DNA of 64,000 nt from Brevundimonas sp. G8 (GCF_902506205.1 NZ_LR732816.1:3174993-3238992); one strand, 5' to 3'. Positions 33,847 to 43,133 are shown, numbered from the stretch's first letter. The notes: generated by a model from the sequence alone, not told the origin. Translations and numbers: made by a program.

Positions 33847-34958
33847 GCGGTCTCCGTCAGGGCGGCGGCTACGGCCTCGCCGATGGCCAGGGAGCTGGTC
33901 AGGCCGGGGCTCTCGATGCCGAACAGCGCCATCAGGCCGTCGATGCTGTGATGCTCGCGTCCGTGCAGCTGAAAGTCCGGTTGCGACTCACCCGGCCCAT
34001 GCAGCTTTGGCCGGATGCCGGCATAGTCGGGCGTCAGGGCGCCGTCGGGCAGGCTCGGCCAGAAGCGGCGAATATAGGTGGTGAAATCCTCCGCCTTGGC
34101 CGGATCGACCGAATAGTCCTCGGTCTCGACATAGGCCAGATCGGGGCCGAACACGGCCTGCCCGCCCAGGTCTTTGCGGTAATGGGTGCCCAGCGCGCCG
34201 GGTAAGGGCGGCGGATAGATCAGCCGGTCGAACGGCGCCTTGCCGACCAGCCGGAAATAAACGCCCTTGCCGAAATGACCGGCGGGAATGTCGCTGGCGG
34301 GATAGCCGACGATGGTCGCCGCCACGGTTTGCGCCGACAGGCCGGGCGCCGTGACCAGCAGGCGACTGGTGACCTGCATCGCCCCCTCCCCGCCGACACG
34401 AACGCTTAAGCCGCCGCCCGGCAGCGGTTCGGCGCCTTCGAACGGGGCCGAGACCACGACCGATCCGCCCGCGTCCTCGATCTCACCCTGCAGGGCCAGC
34501 ATATAGCCGTGGCTGTCGAACAGGCCGCTCTCGGGCGACAGGATGGCGGCATGAGCATTCAGTTCGGGCTCCAGCGCCCGCGCCTGGGCGCCGGTCAGAT
34601 GCTCCAGCCCTTCGACTCCGTTCGCCGTCGCCTGTTCGAAGATGGCCTCGATCCGCTCGACCTCGGCCTCTTGCGTGGCCACGACCAGTTTGCCGCATTT
34701 TCGATAATCGATCTTGCGGCTGGCCAGGAAGTCATAGAGGGCGCGCCGCCCCTCAACGCACAAGCGGGCCTTCAGCGATCCGGTCGGATAATAGAGACCG
34801 CCGTGGATGACCTCGGAATTGCGCGACGAGACGCCCTGGCCGATGTGGCGTTCCTTCTCCAGCACCAGCACCGTCAGGCCCCGTTTCGACAACGCCCGAC
34901 CGCAGGCCAGGCCCACAGCCCCGGCCCCCACGACGGTCGCGTCGAAATCGAAACTCAT
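33843..34958 (-). CDS. FAD-dependent oxidoreductase, L-2-hydroxyglutarate oxidase-like
   Basis: The 371-residue protein is a DAO-type flavoprotein. It has the FAD motif VVGAGAVGLACGRALSKRG at residue 8, SSRNSEVIHGGLYYPTGSLKARLCVEGRRALYDF (LhgO-like), and a C-terminal IESPGLTSSLAIGEAVA. LhgO-type enzymes oxidise L-2-hydroxyglutarate to 2-oxoglutarate, a repair reaction for side products of central metabolism. ATG 34958 overlaps the coq10 stop by 4 bases (ATGA); the frame is open further upstream, but that part is the coq10 gene read in another frame. D-amino-acid or glycerol-3-phosphate-like substrates remain possible. Confidence 0.88.
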   Translation of the reverse strand: MSFDFDATVVGAGAVGLACGRALSKRGLTVLVLEKERHIGQGVSSRNSEVIHGGLYYPTGSLKARLCVEGRRALYDFLASRKIDYRKCGKLVVATQEAEVERIEAIFEQATANGVEGLEHLTGAQARALEPELNAHAAILSPESGLFDSHGYMLALQGEIEDAGGSVVVSAPFEGAEPLPGGGLSVRVGGEGAMQVTSRLLVTAPGLSAQTVAATIVGYPASDIPAGHFGKGVYFRLVGKAPFDRLIYPPPLPGALGTHYRKDLGGQAVFGPDLAYVETEDYSVDPAKAEDFTTYIRRFWPSLPDGALTPDYAGIRPKLHGPGESQPDFQLHGREHHSIDGLMALFGIESPGLTSSLAIGEAVAAALTETA

Positions 34959-35407
34959 GGCCTGGAGTATCTCCGCTTCGCCTCGGCCTCGAAACAGCCG
35001 ATCAGTTTTTCCACCGCCCGGTCGAAGTTGGCCGACAGCATCAGGTCCAGCATCTTCGATTTGAAGGCGAAGTCGATCATGAACTCCAGCCGCGCGCCAT
35101 CGGGATGCGGAAAGAACTCCCACCGGTTGTTCAGATGCTTGAACGGCCCGCGCAGCAGGCCGACCTCGACCTTGGGCGCGTTCCGGTCATGCCGGACCCA
35201 GGTGGAGAACCGCTCCTTCAGGAAGGAGAAGCCGACCCCGGCCTCAGCGTCCAGCACGGTGACGCCCTCGCCTTCGGCCCGTTCGTTCCACACCCGCATC
35301 GACGTGACCCAGGGCACGAAGTCGGGATAGGCGCGCACGTCTGCAACCAGATCGGCAAGCTGTTCGGGCGCATACGGAAGGATGCGCGTGACGCGGTGGA
35401 CGGACAT
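34955..35407 (-). CDS. COQ10/RatA family START-domain protein
   Basis: The 150-residue protein is a single START/SRPBCC domain: HRVTRILPYAPEQLADLVADVRAYPDFVPWV, then SFLKERFSTWVRHDRN, LRGPFKHLNNRWEFFPHPDG and a C-terminal helix FDRAVEKLIGCFEAEAKRRY. In alphaproteobacteria the COQ10-type member binds ubiquinone and supports respiration. It lies 7 bases after lipA, the usual lipA-coq10 arrangement in the class, which favours that reading over the ribosome-associated RatA toxin role. Confidence 0.9.
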   Translation of the reverse strand: MSVHRVTRILPYAPEQLADLVADVRAYPDFVPWVTSMRVWNERAEGEGVTVLDAEAGVGFSFLKERFSTWVRHDRNAPKVEVGLLRGPFKHLNNRWEFFPHPDGARLEFMIDFAFKSKMLDLMLSANFDRAVEKLIGCFEAEAKRRYSRP

Positions 35408-35414
35408 ACGGAAC

Positions 35415-36377
35415 TTAGCGACGCAGTTGGGCCTCGCGCGCCGCCTTCAGCCGGGCGAAATCGTCGCCGGCGTGGTGCGACGAACGCGTGAGCGGTGACG
35501 AGGACACCATAAGGAAGCCCTTGGCCCGGGCGATCGCCTCATAGGCCTTGAACTCTTCCGGCGTGACGAAACGGTCGATGGCGGCGTGCTTGCGCGTCGG
35601 CTGCAGATACTGGCCGATGGTGATGAAATCGACGCCGGCGGACCGCATGTCGTCCATTACCTGCATGACCTCTTCCTTGGTCTCGCCCAGTCCGACCATG
35701 ATGCCCGACTTGGTGAACTGTTCCGGGTCGCGCTCCTTGACCATCTGCAGCAGGCGTAAGCTGTGGAAGTATCGGGCGCCCGGCCGGATCTTCAGATACA
35801 GGCGCGGAACGGTTTCGAGGTTGTGGTTGAAGACGTCCGGTTTGGCGTCGATCATCACTGCCGCGGCCCCATCCTTGCGCAGGAAGTCGGGCGTCAAAAT
35901 CTCGATGGTGGTGCCCGGCGCCTGGATGCGGATCTGGCGCACCACCTCGGCGAAGTGGGCCGCGCCGCCGTCCGACACGTCGTCGCGGTCGACCGAGGTG
36001 ATCACCACGTGGTTCAGACCCATCTGCTGGACCGCCAGACCGACCTTGCCGGCCTCTTCCGGATCCAGGGGCTGAGGCAGGCCGGTCTTGACGTTGCAGA
36101 AGGCGCAGGCCCGCGTGCAGGTGTCGCCCATGATCATCAGGGTGGCGTGCTTCTGGCTCCAGCACTCGCCGATGTTCGGGCAGGCCGCCTCTTCGCAGAC
36201 CGTCACCAGCCCCTTGGAGCGGACGATCTCCTTGGTGGCGTTATATTGGCCCGAACCGGGCGCCCTGACGCGCAGCCAGTCGGGTTTTTTCAGAACGACC
36301 GACTCGGGCCGGTTCTGTTTTTCTGGGTGACGCAGCTCGGAAGGCTTGCGCTGAAGGGTGTCGATCAGGGTGACCAT
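35415..36377 (-). CDS. lipA: Lipoyl synthase
   Basis: LipA inserts two sulfurs into octanoyl groups to make lipoyl cofactor. The 320-residue protein shows the auxiliary cluster cysteines in [16 protein letters not shown], the radical-SAM motif [13 protein letters not shown], and the C-terminal [15 protein letters not shown] with the RSS serine that ligates the auxiliary cluster. ATG 36377 ([12 protein letters not shown]) is the family-like start; a longer frame adds 14 unlikely residues. It leads the transcript with the COQ10-like gene. The nearby PDH genes encode its client lipoyl domains (two in the PdhB/PdhC pair). Confidence 0.97.
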   Translation of the reverse strand: MVTLIDTLQRKPSELRHPEKQNRPESVVLKKPDWLRVRAPGSGQYNATKEIVRSKGLVTVCEEAACPNIGECWSQKHATLMIMGDTCTRACAFCNVKTGLPQPLDPEEAGKVGLAVQQMGLNHVVITSVDRDDVSDGGAAHFAEVVRQIRIQAPGTTIEILTPDFLRKDGAAAVMIDAKPDVFNHNLETVPRLYLKIRPGARYFHSLRLLQMVKERDPEQFTKSGIMVGLGETKEEVMQVMDDMRSAGVDFITIGQYLQPTRKHAAIDRFVTPEEFKAYEAIARAKGFLMVSSSPLTRSSHHAGDDFARLKAAREAQLRR

Positions 36378-36560
36378 TCCCGGTATTTCGGACTTTGAGG
36401 GCCTTAAGGCAAGGCACACCGGGTAACAGACTTGTCGCAGGCGTTATCGCGCCTCGGAACTCACGCGACGTTACGCATCTTTTCAAGATGACGCGGCGTC
36501 ATTAATGACAGACGCCCGAACAACAGAGAGGGTCGTCCGCGCCCTCCGTAGGAGACGCGC

Positions 36561-38114
36561 TTGCGCCAGGCCCTGGATTCCTCGCTTTACGACTCGTCCC
36601 TGATCGACGCCCTGATCGATGCGCGGGCGCGGTTCGGCGACAAGGAAATCCTGGAGGACCAGGATCGCCATCCGCTCAGCTACACCGGCCTGATCCGCGC
36701 CGCCTTCGTGCTGGGTCGCAAGATCGCCCACATGACCGATCTGGGCGAGCGAGTCGCCATCCTGCTGCCCTCGTCGATGGGCGTGGTCGTCACCTTCTTT
36801 GGTTTGCACGCCCACGGCCGTGTGCCGGTGATGCTGAACTTCACCGCCGGCGAGGCCAATCTGAAGGCGGCCATCAAGGCCTCGGGCGTCAAGAAGGTGC
36901 TGACCGCCAAACGTTTCATCGACCAGGCCAAGCTGGAGGACCTGATCGTCGAGCTGATGACCGTCGCCGAAGTCGTATGGCTGGACGACGTTCGCAAGAC
37001 CATCGGTCTGGCCGACAAGCTGTACGGCCTCGCCGCTGGCGCCGCGCCCAAACGGTTCCGCGTCAAGACGGACCCGGATGCGCCGGGCGTCGTCCTGTTC
37101 ACATCCGGCAGTTTCGGCACGCCCAAGGGCGTGGTGCTGAGCCAGCGCAACCTGGTCGCCAACGCGCGTCAGGTGGCTGCCCATATCGACCTGTTGCCGG
37201 AATGGGTGATGTTCAATCCCCTGCCGACCTTCCACTGTTTCGGCCTGACCGGCGGTGTTATCTTGCCGCTGCTGCAAGGGCTGAAGGCGTTCCAGTATCC
37301 GTCGCCGCTGCACGCCAAACAGATCACCGACCTGTTGCCCCAGGTGAACGCCTCGATCCTGTTCGCGACCGACACCTTCCTGAACCAGTACGGTCGCGTC
37401 GCCGAGCCGAACGACTTCTCGACGCTGAAGTTCGTGGTCGCCGGCGCCGAGAAGGTGCGCGAGGAAACCCGTACCCTGTTCAACACCAAATTCGGCGGCG
37501 TCGAACTGCTCGAAGGCTACGGCGCGACAGAGGCTTCGCCCGTCATCGCGGTCAACCACCCCGACCGCAACGCGCCCGGCACGGTGGGTCAGGTCCTGCC
37601 CGGCATCGACTGGAAGCTTGAGCCGGTCGAGGGCATCGACGCGGGCGGCCGGCTGATGCTGCGCGGCCCCAACGTCATGAGCGGCTATGTCACCTCGGCC
37701 GAGCCATTGGCCTGGGATCCCATCGGCGACGACTGGCTGGACACCGGCGACATCGTCGATGTCGATGACGACGGCTATGTCACCATCCGCGGCCGCGCCA
37801 AGCGGTTCGCCAAGATCGGCGGCGAGATGGTGTCCCTGACCGCCGTCGAAGGCATCGCCGGCGCCGTCTGGCCGGACCAGCGCCACGCTGTCGTCTCGAT
37901 CCCCGACAGCCGCAAGGGCGAGAAGCTGGTTCTGGTCACCGACCACGCCGAGGCCGAGGTCGCGCCTCTGGCCGAATGGGCCCGCACCAACGGCGCGCCC
38001 GAACTGATCGTGCCCAAGAAGATCGTCAAGGTCGCCGAGGTCCCGGTCCTGGGCACGGGCAAGACCGACTACGTCTCGATCCAGAAGATGGTCGAGGCCG
38101 AAAAAGCGGCTTGA
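36561..38114 (+). CDS. AMP-binding acyl-CoA/acyl-ACP synthetase (Aas C-domain-like)
   Basis: The 517-residue protein is an ANL-family adenylating enzyme. Motifs are the P-loop-like LFTSGSFGTPKGVVLS, then FNPLPTFHCFGLTGG, LEGYGATEASPVIAVNHP, WLDTGDIVDVDDDGYVTIRGR and AKIGGEMVSL (hinge region). The C-terminal lysine is probably in GTGKTDYVS. The pattern resembles the acyl-ACP synthetase half of Aas. The first domain of Aas (acyltransferase) is absent, so it may activate fatty acids for another transferase. TTG 36561 has GGAG 6 bases upstream. Its stop abuts the opposing ygiD stop. Confidence 0.88.
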   Translation: MRQALDSSLYDSSLIDALIDARARFGDKEILEDQDRHPLSYTGLIRAAFVLGRKIAHMTDLGERVAILLPSSMGVVVTFFGLHAHGRVPVMLNFTAGEANLKAAIKASGVKKVLTAKRFIDQAKLEDLIVELMTVAEVVWLDDVRKTIGLADKLYGLAAGAAPKRFRVKTDPDAPGVVLFTSGSFGTPKGVVLSQRNLVANARQVAAHIDLLPEWVMFNPLPTFHCFGLTGGVILPLLQGLKAFQYPSPLHAKQITDLLPQVNASILFATDTFLNQYGRVAEPNDFSTLKFVVAGAEKVREETRTLFNTKFGGVELLEGYGATEASPVIAVNHPDRNAPGTVGQVLPGIDWKLEPVEGIDAGGRLMLRGPNVMSGYVTSAEPLAWDPIGDDWLDTGDIVDVDDDGYVTIRGRAKRFAKIGGEMVSLTAVEGIAGAVWPDQRHAVVSIPDSRKGEKLVLVTDHAEAEVAPLAEWARTNGAPELIVPKKIVKVAEVPVLGTGKTDYVSIQKMVEAEKAA

Positions 38115-38873
38115 TCAGCCGATCCTGACGCCAGTCATCGAGATCGAGCCGCCGTCGATGCGATCGTTGAAGAAGCTGACCGCTTCGCCCGGATCCTGCT
38201 GAGCGGCGATATAGAGCACGGGCAGATAGTGTTCGTCGGTCGGCACGCTCATCTGGGCGTCCTCGGCCAGGTCTACCCATTCGATTAGCGCGTCGTGGTC
38301 GCCCCGTTCGAACGCCCTCTTCACCGCGTCGTTGAACTCGGTCGCCCAAGCATAGGGTTCGGCGCCGTCCTCGCGTTTCCAAGTCCGCAGATTGTGGACG
38401 AAGTCGCCCGAGCCGGCGATGACCATCCCTTCATCCCGCAGCGGCTTCAGCGCCTTGGCCAGATCGTAATGCTGGCGCGCCGTCAGTTCGCGGTTCAGCG
38501 ACAGTTGCACCACCGGCACGTCAGCTTTAGGCCAGACGTGAACCAGCACCGACCAGGTCCCGTGATCCAGTCCCCATTGCTGGGTCTGGACCGCACCGGT
38601 CAGTTCCGCCACCCGAGCCGCCAGTTCGGGCGAGCCGGGCGCGGGATATTGCATCTCGTGAAGTTCGCGCGGGAAGTTTCCGAAATCATGGATGGTTTCG
38701 GGACGGGCCTGCGCGGTGACGCCCAGCCCGCGCGTCTCCCAGTGGGCGGAGATCATCACCACCCCCTTGGGCTTGCCGATGGCCTCGCCCAGCGCGCGCC
38801 AGGCAGCCCCATAGGGACCGCCAAGCGCGTTCATGGGCGAACCGTGACCGAAGAAGACGGCGGGCTGGCGCAT
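38115..38873 (-). CDS. ygiD: 4,5-DOPA extradiol dioxygenase-like protein (YgiD family)
   Basis: The 252-residue protein belongs to the LigB-type extradiol dioxygenase group. Metal-site segments are FFGHGSPMNALGG near residue 10, MISAHWETRG near 47, GLDHGTWSVLVHVWPKADVP near 113, and GSGDFVHNL near 168. Family members open catechol rings such as L-DOPA or act as broad aldehyde-forming enzymes. ATG 38873 (MRQPAVFFGHGSP) is the family start, 4 bases after the wrbA stop, and the two genes form one transcript. The quinone reductase next door suggests aromatic or quinone metabolism. Confidence 0.9.
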   Translation of the reverse strand: MRQPAVFFGHGSPMNALGGPYGAAWRALGEAIGKPKGVVMISAHWETRGLGVTAQARPETIHDFGNFPRELHEMQYPAPGSPELAARVAELTGAVQTQQWGLDHGTWSVLVHVWPKADVPVVQLSLNRELTARQHYDLAKALKPLRDEGMVIAGSGDFVHNLRTWKREDGAEPYAWATEFNDAVKRAFERGDHDALIEWVDLAEDAQMSVPTDEHYLPVLYIAAQQDPGEAVSFFNDRIDGGSISMTGVRIG

Positions 38874-38877
38874 CGGA

Positions 38878-39480
38878 TCAGCCGTGCAGCTTCTTCGCCA
38901 ATTCGGCGATATGCTTGCCCTGGAACCTGGCGCCGCCCAGTTCGATCTCGCTGGGCCGACGTGAACCGTCGCCGCCCGTGATCGTCGTCGCGCCATAGGG
39001 TGAACCGCCCTCGACCGAGTCCAGCGTCATCATGGCCTGGTACGAATACGGCAGGCCCACCACCGGCATGCCGTGGTGCATGAAGAAGTTGTGCAGGCCC
39101 TGGAAGGTGGTTTCTTGGCCGCCGTGCTGGGTCGCCGTGGCGGTGAAGGCGCCGCCGATCTTGCCGATCAGGGTGCCGCTGAACCACAGGCCGCCGGCCT
39201 GGTCCAGGAAGGCGCGCATCTGCGACGCGGCCGAGCCGAAGCGGGTGCCTGCGCCGATGATGACGGCGTCATATTCCTTCAGGTCGTCGATCTTGGCGAT
39301 CGGCGCCTTCTGGTCCAGCTTGTAGTGCGAGGCCTTGGCCAGGTCTTCCGGCACGGTTTCCGGCACGCGCTTGATGTCCACCACCGCGCCTTCGACCTCG
39401 CGCGCGCCCTCGGCGACCGCTTCAGCCATGGTTTCGATGTGGCCATAGGTGGAGTGATAGAGGACGAGGATTTTTGGCAT
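38878..39480 (-). CDS. wrbA: NAD(P)H:quinone oxidoreductase, WrbA type
   Basis: The 200-residue protein is a flavodoxin-like FMN enzyme. It has the phosphate loop [20 protein letters not shown], the segment [23 protein letters not shown], the family motif [27 protein letters not shown], and the closing [19 protein letters not shown]. WrbA reduces quinones by two electrons, limiting redox cycling. ATG 39480 has GGAG 7 bases upstream. It is the first gene of a two-gene unit with ygiD, and an inverted repeat lies 38 bases upstream of its start. Confidence 0.94.
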   Translation of the reverse strand: MPKILVLYHSTYGHIETMAEAVAEGAREVEGAVVDIKRVPETVPEDLAKASHYKLDQKAPIAKIDDLKEYDAVIIGAGTRFGSAASQMRAFLDQAGGLWFSGTLIGKIGGAFTATATQHGGQETTFQGLHNFFMHHGMPVVGLPYSYQAMMTLDSVEGGSPYGATTITGGDGSRRPSEIELGGARFQGKHIAELAKKLHG

Positions 39481-39517
39481 GGGGAGGCTCCGTTGAATGA
39501 CCGGCCGTAATTCGCAA

Positions 39518-39529
39518 CAACGACCGTTG
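39518..39529. promoter_or_regulatory. Inverted repeat upstream of wrbA
   Basis: CAACG-AC-CGTTG is a perfect 5-base inverted repeat, extended imperfectly to GCAAC/GTTGC on the outside, 38-49 bases upstream of the wrbA start. The position fits an operator or activator site for a quinone- or redox-responsive regulator. No regulator gene is adjacent and no family can be assigned. Confidence 0.4.
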
Positions 39530-39575
39530 CTAACTTGGCGTGTCAGTTCTGCTCATGCAAGCCCCCCGTCGGATT

Positions 39576-40034
39576 TCAACGCACGAAAGGACAGACCGCG
39601 TCATAGAAGGCGTCGCTGCCCGGCGCCCTCCCCCCGCGCATCCGATGAAAGCGATGCTCCATCACCATGGCCTGCTGCTCAATGTTCAAAGAATCCCAGC
39701 GACAGTCTGGGTCGGCTGAATAGGCATAGGCGGCCGCATCGTCTCCCGCCTTCAGCTTGGCGAACAGCAGGTTCACCCCCTGCTGCGCCTGCCAGACATG
39801 GGTCAGCTCATGCACGAGCACGCCCTGCATATGCAGCGAGGCCGAGGCGAAATCCCCGGCCATCGCCTTGTGCGGCCAGACGATCCAGTCACGCCCGAAC
39901 CAGCGCCCGGCGACGAAGGCGCGCCGGAACGGCCAGCCGATCAACCGCACGGTCTCAAGCTGCAAGGCCGCCCCGAACGCCTCGCGTGCCAGGGCCGCCT
40001 CACCCGCGGTCAGGGCGCGAACGAAGGATCCCAC
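39576..40034 (-). CDS. Vgr-related HExxH protein (putative zinc peptidase)
   Basis: The 152-residue protein carries a zinc-protease motif VLVHELTHVWQAQQG (H-E-L-T-H) near residue 75 in a short domain, with RTFGW-like basic segments before it and a Glu-rich IEQQAMVMEHRFHRM after it, which could supply the third ligand. It resembles proteins labelled Vgr-related in alphaproteobacteria. There is no signal peptide. Its start overlaps the 3' end of the VanY-like gene upstream by 25 bases, so the two are co-transcribed. A catalytic function is likely but unproven. Confidence 0.68.
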   Translation of the reverse strand: MGSFVRALTAGEAALAREAFGAALQLETVRLIGWPFRRAFVAGRWFGRDWIVWPHKAMAGDFASASLHMQGVLVHELTHVWQAQQGVNLLFAKLKAGDDAAAYAYSADPDCRWDSLNIEQQAMVMEHRFHRMRGGRAPGSDAFYDAVCPFVR

Positions 40035-40867
40035 GGCCGTACATACTCCCAGTGCCAGGGCTCATAAACGTAAGGCGTAAACCCGAACCGCCCGGCGTTC
40101 GCCACCAGCCAACGATAGGTCGCCGTCCGCGCCATATGTTCGCGGCTGGCCGGCGAGGTCGAATCGACGCCCTGCCCCGGCGCTTGGCCGACATAGAGAT
40201 CGACCGCCGTCCCGGTCCTGTGCGGCGAACAGACGGCGCGGCGCAGCCCGTCGCAATTTCCCTGCTGGGCGCAGCGCGCCGCATCCGCCTCCGGGTCGCG
40301 GAAGCCGGAAAAGATTTGCAACAGCTCGGGATTGGCCGCGACCTCGGGAATCTCGGCGCGCGCGGCAGCGACCAGCCGGCGATAGGCGTCCAGCACATCA
40401 CGGCGCAGCAACCGCGTCAGCCGGTCGGCATGTTCCTCCTCGGCGACCAGATAGCCCAGCTGATTGATCGGGGGCGGCTCGGGACAGGCCCCGCCGACCC
40501 GCGCCATCACGAACGGCCGCCGCTCCTGCCATAGCCCCCTGAACACCTGAAACGTCGCGGCGTCGAACAGGCCGGTGGGCGCCAGGCCGTAGGTCTGCTG
40601 AAACCCCGCCAGTTGCGACGCGAAGACCGGCGTGCCGGGGCCGCAGGCCGTATGCAGTTCCTGCTGGATCAGCGGCAGATAGGCCTGCCACCCCCACTCC
40701 GCCGCCCCGAACGGCGCCCATTCCATCCCATAGGCCGAGGCCGCATTCGCCAGTGCCTGCGCCTGCCAGCCGTCGGCATTGGTGTGGCAGGGGCCGGCCG
40801 CACGCGCACCAACGGCGAAAGCCAGGGCGAAGCACAGGGACAGAAACGCAAGAAGACTTCGCCACAT
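40010..40867 (-). CDS. D-Ala-D-Ala carboxypeptidase-like peptidase (M15B, VanY type)
   Basis: The 285-residue protein has a Sec signal peptide (AFLSLCFALAFAVGARA), then a roughly 110-residue unnamed domain. The VanY domain includes FSGFRDPEADAARC, the zinc motif HRTGTAVDLYVG (H-x6-D), and the closing YEPWHWEYVRPW with the second histidine. The product is periplasmic and should trim peptidoglycan peptides. It is followed with a 25-base overlap by the HExxH gene and is divergent from the MFS transporter gene. Confidence 0.85.
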   Translation of the reverse strand: MWRSLLAFLSLCFALAFAVGARAAGPCHTNADGWQAQALANAASAYGMEWAPFGAAEWGWQAYLPLIQQELHTACGPGTPVFASQLAGFQQTYGLAPTGLFDAATFQVFRGLWQERRPFVMARVGGACPEPPPINQLGYLVAEEEHADRLTRLLRRDVLDAYRRLVAAARAEIPEVAANPELLQIFSGFRDPEADAARCAQQGNCDGLRRAVCSPHRTGTAVDLYVGQAPGQGVDSTSPASREHMARTATYRWLVANAGRFGFTPYVYEPWHWEYVRPWDPSFAP

Positions 40868-40972
40868 GGCGCACAGGAAGCCCCAAGCCGGTCGATCTCA
40901 CAAGTGCATGCTTCGCCGATCACTGGCATGGTGGCGTGCGGCCGACTCGCGCCGCGCCTTTCGGACCGACGC

Positions 40973-42334
40973 ATGCCCACCGCCGCGCCGACCGCCCCCC
41001 GCCGCTCCAATGCGGTGCTCGCCGCCTTTTCCGGCCCCTGCCTGCCGCTGGCGGCCTTCGGCGTCGCCCTGCCCGTCACCCTACCGGAGTTCTACGCCAC
41101 CCATGTGGGGCTGGAGCTGGGCGTCGTCGCCGCCGTCTTCATGGCCGTGCGCCTGATCGACATCGTCTTCGACCCCTTCATCGGCTGGGGCATGGACAAG
41201 ACCAAGACCCGGTTCGGCCGCTATCGTCCGTGGATGGCGCTGTCGACGCCGATCCTGATGCTGTCGGCCTTCATGATGTTCGTGGTGGTCCAGCCGGGCG
41301 CCGGGCCCGCCTATCTGTTCGGTTGGCTGCTTGTTCTCTATCTCGGCTTCTCGATCGGCACCCTGGGTCAGCTCGGCTGGGCCGCCGTGCTCGCCCCCCA
41401 GTATGACCAGCGCAGCCGCGTCTATGGCTGGTGGCAGGTTTTCAACATCATCGGCGTGATCCTGATCCTGGTCCTGCCGACCGTGGTGGTCCAGACGGGC
41501 ATCGGCACCTACGCCGACGGCGTGCGTATCATGGGCTGGGCCATCCTGATCGCCCTGCCCCTGACCATCGGCCTGGCCATGGTCGCCGTGCCCGAGCCGG
41601 TCAATGCGGGCGAGCAGCCCCACGGGGGGCTGAGCGCCTATCTGGCCCTGTTGAAGATGCCCACGGTCAGGAAGCTGCTGATCGCCGATCTGCTGCTGGG
41701 CGTCGCTCCCGGCATCACCGGCTCGCTGCTGTTCTTCTTCTTTGGCCAGATCAAGGGCTACGACCACAGCCAGGCCGGCCTCTTCATGCTGTTCTATTTC
41801 GTCGCCGGCCTGTGCGGCGCGCCCATCTGGGCCTGGCTGGCCACGCGGATCGGCAAGGATAAGGCCCTGGCCGTAGCCAGTCTGATCTTCGCCGCCCTCT
41901 ATATCGCTGCGACCCTGGTCCCCGGCGGCAACTTCGCCCTGACGGCAGGCGCCATGTTCATCGCCGGCCTGCCCTATGCCGCCGGCCTGTTCCTGCTTCG
42001 CGCCATGATGGCCGACGCTGGCGACGAGGTGCGTCTGGAGACCGGCGTGGACCGCACCGGTCTGATGTTCTCCATCCTGTCGGCGACGACCAAGATCGGC
42101 CATGTCGTGGCCCTGATCCCCTACCTGATTTTGCAATGGGTGGGCTTCAAGGCGATCCCGGAGGCAGGCGGAAACAGCGACTTCTCCCTGCTGACGCTCC
42201 AGATCCTGTTCATCCTGGTCCCCGGCCTGCTTCTGGCCGCCGCCGCCTGGGTGCTGAAGGGTTATCCCCTGACGCCGAAACGTCACGACGAGATCCGTCT
42301 CGCCCTGGAAGCCCGCGACGGAGCCCGCACTTGA
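40973..42334 (+). CDS. GPH-family MFS transporter (glycoside-pentoside-hexuronide:cation symporter)
   Basis: The 453-residue protein has about twelve membrane helices. The GPH signature is visible in RLIDIVFDPFIGWGMDKTKTRFGRYRPWM (loop between helices 2 and 3) and in RVYGWWQVFNIIGVILILV. The family couples sugar import to H+ or Na+. I set the start at ATG 40973 because the upstream part of the open frame belongs to the antisense strand of the peptidase gene. The stop overlaps the TTG start of mazG (TTGA), so the two are co-translated; no sugar-catabolism genes are adjacent. Confidence 0.86.
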   Translation: MPTAAPTAPRRSNAVLAAFSGPCLPLAAFGVALPVTLPEFYATHVGLELGVVAAVFMAVRLIDIVFDPFIGWGMDKTKTRFGRYRPWMALSTPILMLSAFMMFVVVQPGAGPAYLFGWLLVLYLGFSIGTLGQLGWAAVLAPQYDQRSRVYGWWQVFNIIGVILILVLPTVVVQTGIGTYADGVRIMGWAILIALPLTIGLAMVAVPEPVNAGEQPHGGLSAYLALLKMPTVRKLLIADLLLGVAPGITGSLLFFFFGQIKGYDHSQAGLFMLFYFVAGLCGAPIWAWLATRIGKDKALAVASLIFAALYIAATLVPGGNFALTAGAMFIAGLPYAAGLFLLRAMMADAGDEVRLETGVDRTGLMFSILSATTKIGHVVALIPYLILQWVGFKAIPEAGGNSDFSLLTLQILFILVPGLLLAAAAWVLKGYPLTPKRHDEIRLALEARDGART

Positions 42335-43125
42335 GGCCCATCGACCGTCTGCTCGGCGTCATGGAGCGGCTGCGTGATCCCAATGGCGGCTGTCCGTGGG
42401 ACGTGGAGCAGACCTTCGCCACCATCGCCCCCTATACGATCGAAGAGGCCTACGAGGTCGCCGACGCCATCGAGCGCAACGACCTGAACGAGCTGAAGGG
42501 CGAGCTGGGCGACCTGCTGTTCCAGGTCGTCTTCCACGCCCGCATGGCCGAGGAACAGGGGCTGTTTGCCTTCGACGACGTGGTCACGGCCATTTCCGAC
42601 AAGCTGGAACGTCGCCACCCCCACGTCTTCGGCGACGAAGCCCAGCGCTCGTCAAAGGAACAAATCGTCGCCTGGGAAGCCATCAAGGCCACCGAGCGGA
42701 AAGACCGCAAGAAACCCGGCGTCCTGGACGACGTCCCCGTCGGCCTGCCCGCCCTGACCCGCGCCGCCAAGCTGACGAAACGCGCCGGCCGCGTCGGCTT
42801 CGACTGGCCCTCGACCGACGAGGTGTTCGACAAGCTGGCCGAAGAGGTCGCGGAACTGCGCGTCGAGATCGCCGCCGGCGACATGACCAAGGCGCGCGAG
42901 GAACTGGGCGATCTGCTGTTCGTCGTCGCCAACCTGGCCCGCAAGCTGGACGTCGAGCCCGAGGATGCGCTTCGCGCCACCAACGCCAAATTCGTACGCC
43001 GCTTCGGTTTCATCGAGGCGGAACTGGCCAAGGACGGTCGCACACCCGACCAGTCCACGCTGGAAGAGATGGACCGCCTCTGGGACGCCGCAAAGGTCGC
43101 CGAGAAGGCCGCTCCCAAAGCCTGA
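42331..43125 (+). CDS. mazG: Nucleoside triphosphate pyrophosphohydrolase MazG
   Basis: The 264-residue protein has the two-domain MazG layout. The first MazG domain contains GGCPWDVEQTFATIAPYTIEEAYEV and ELKGELGDLLFQVVFHARMAEE, and the second contains EVFDKLAEEVAELRVEIAAG and ARELGDLLF-type ELGDLLFVVANLARKL. It hydrolyses NTPs to NMPs and pyrophosphate, and in E. coli also lowers ppGpp. The start is a TTG that overlaps the transporter stop. A HAD phosphatase gene follows after 8 bases. Confidence 0.94.
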   Translation: MRPIDRLLGVMERLRDPNGGCPWDVEQTFATIAPYTIEEAYEVADAIERNDLNELKGELGDLLFQVVFHARMAEEQGLFAFDDVVTAISDKLERRHPHVFGDEAQRSSKEQIVAWEAIKATERKDRKKPGVLDDVPVGLPALTRAAKLTKRAGRVGFDWPSTDEVFDKLAEEVAELRVEIAAGDMTKAREELGDLLFVVANLARKLDVEPEDALRATNAKFVRRFGFIEAELAKDGRTPDQSTLEEMDRLWDAAKVAEKAAPKA

Positions 43126-43133
43126 GCCGCCGC

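Noticed and set aside
34955..35407. COQ10-like gene as the RatA toxin.
   Set aside because: It follows lipA directly, the usual position of the ubiquinone-binding COQ10 member in alphaproteobacteria, and no RatB-like partner is seen.
36483..37946. Long open frame on the minus strand opposite the acyl-CoA synthetase gene (also 13284-14681, 41081-42286 and 28499-30325).
   Set aside because: These are high-GC antisense shadows. The opposite strand encodes clear enzymes with intact motifs, and the shadow proteins show no recognisable domain.
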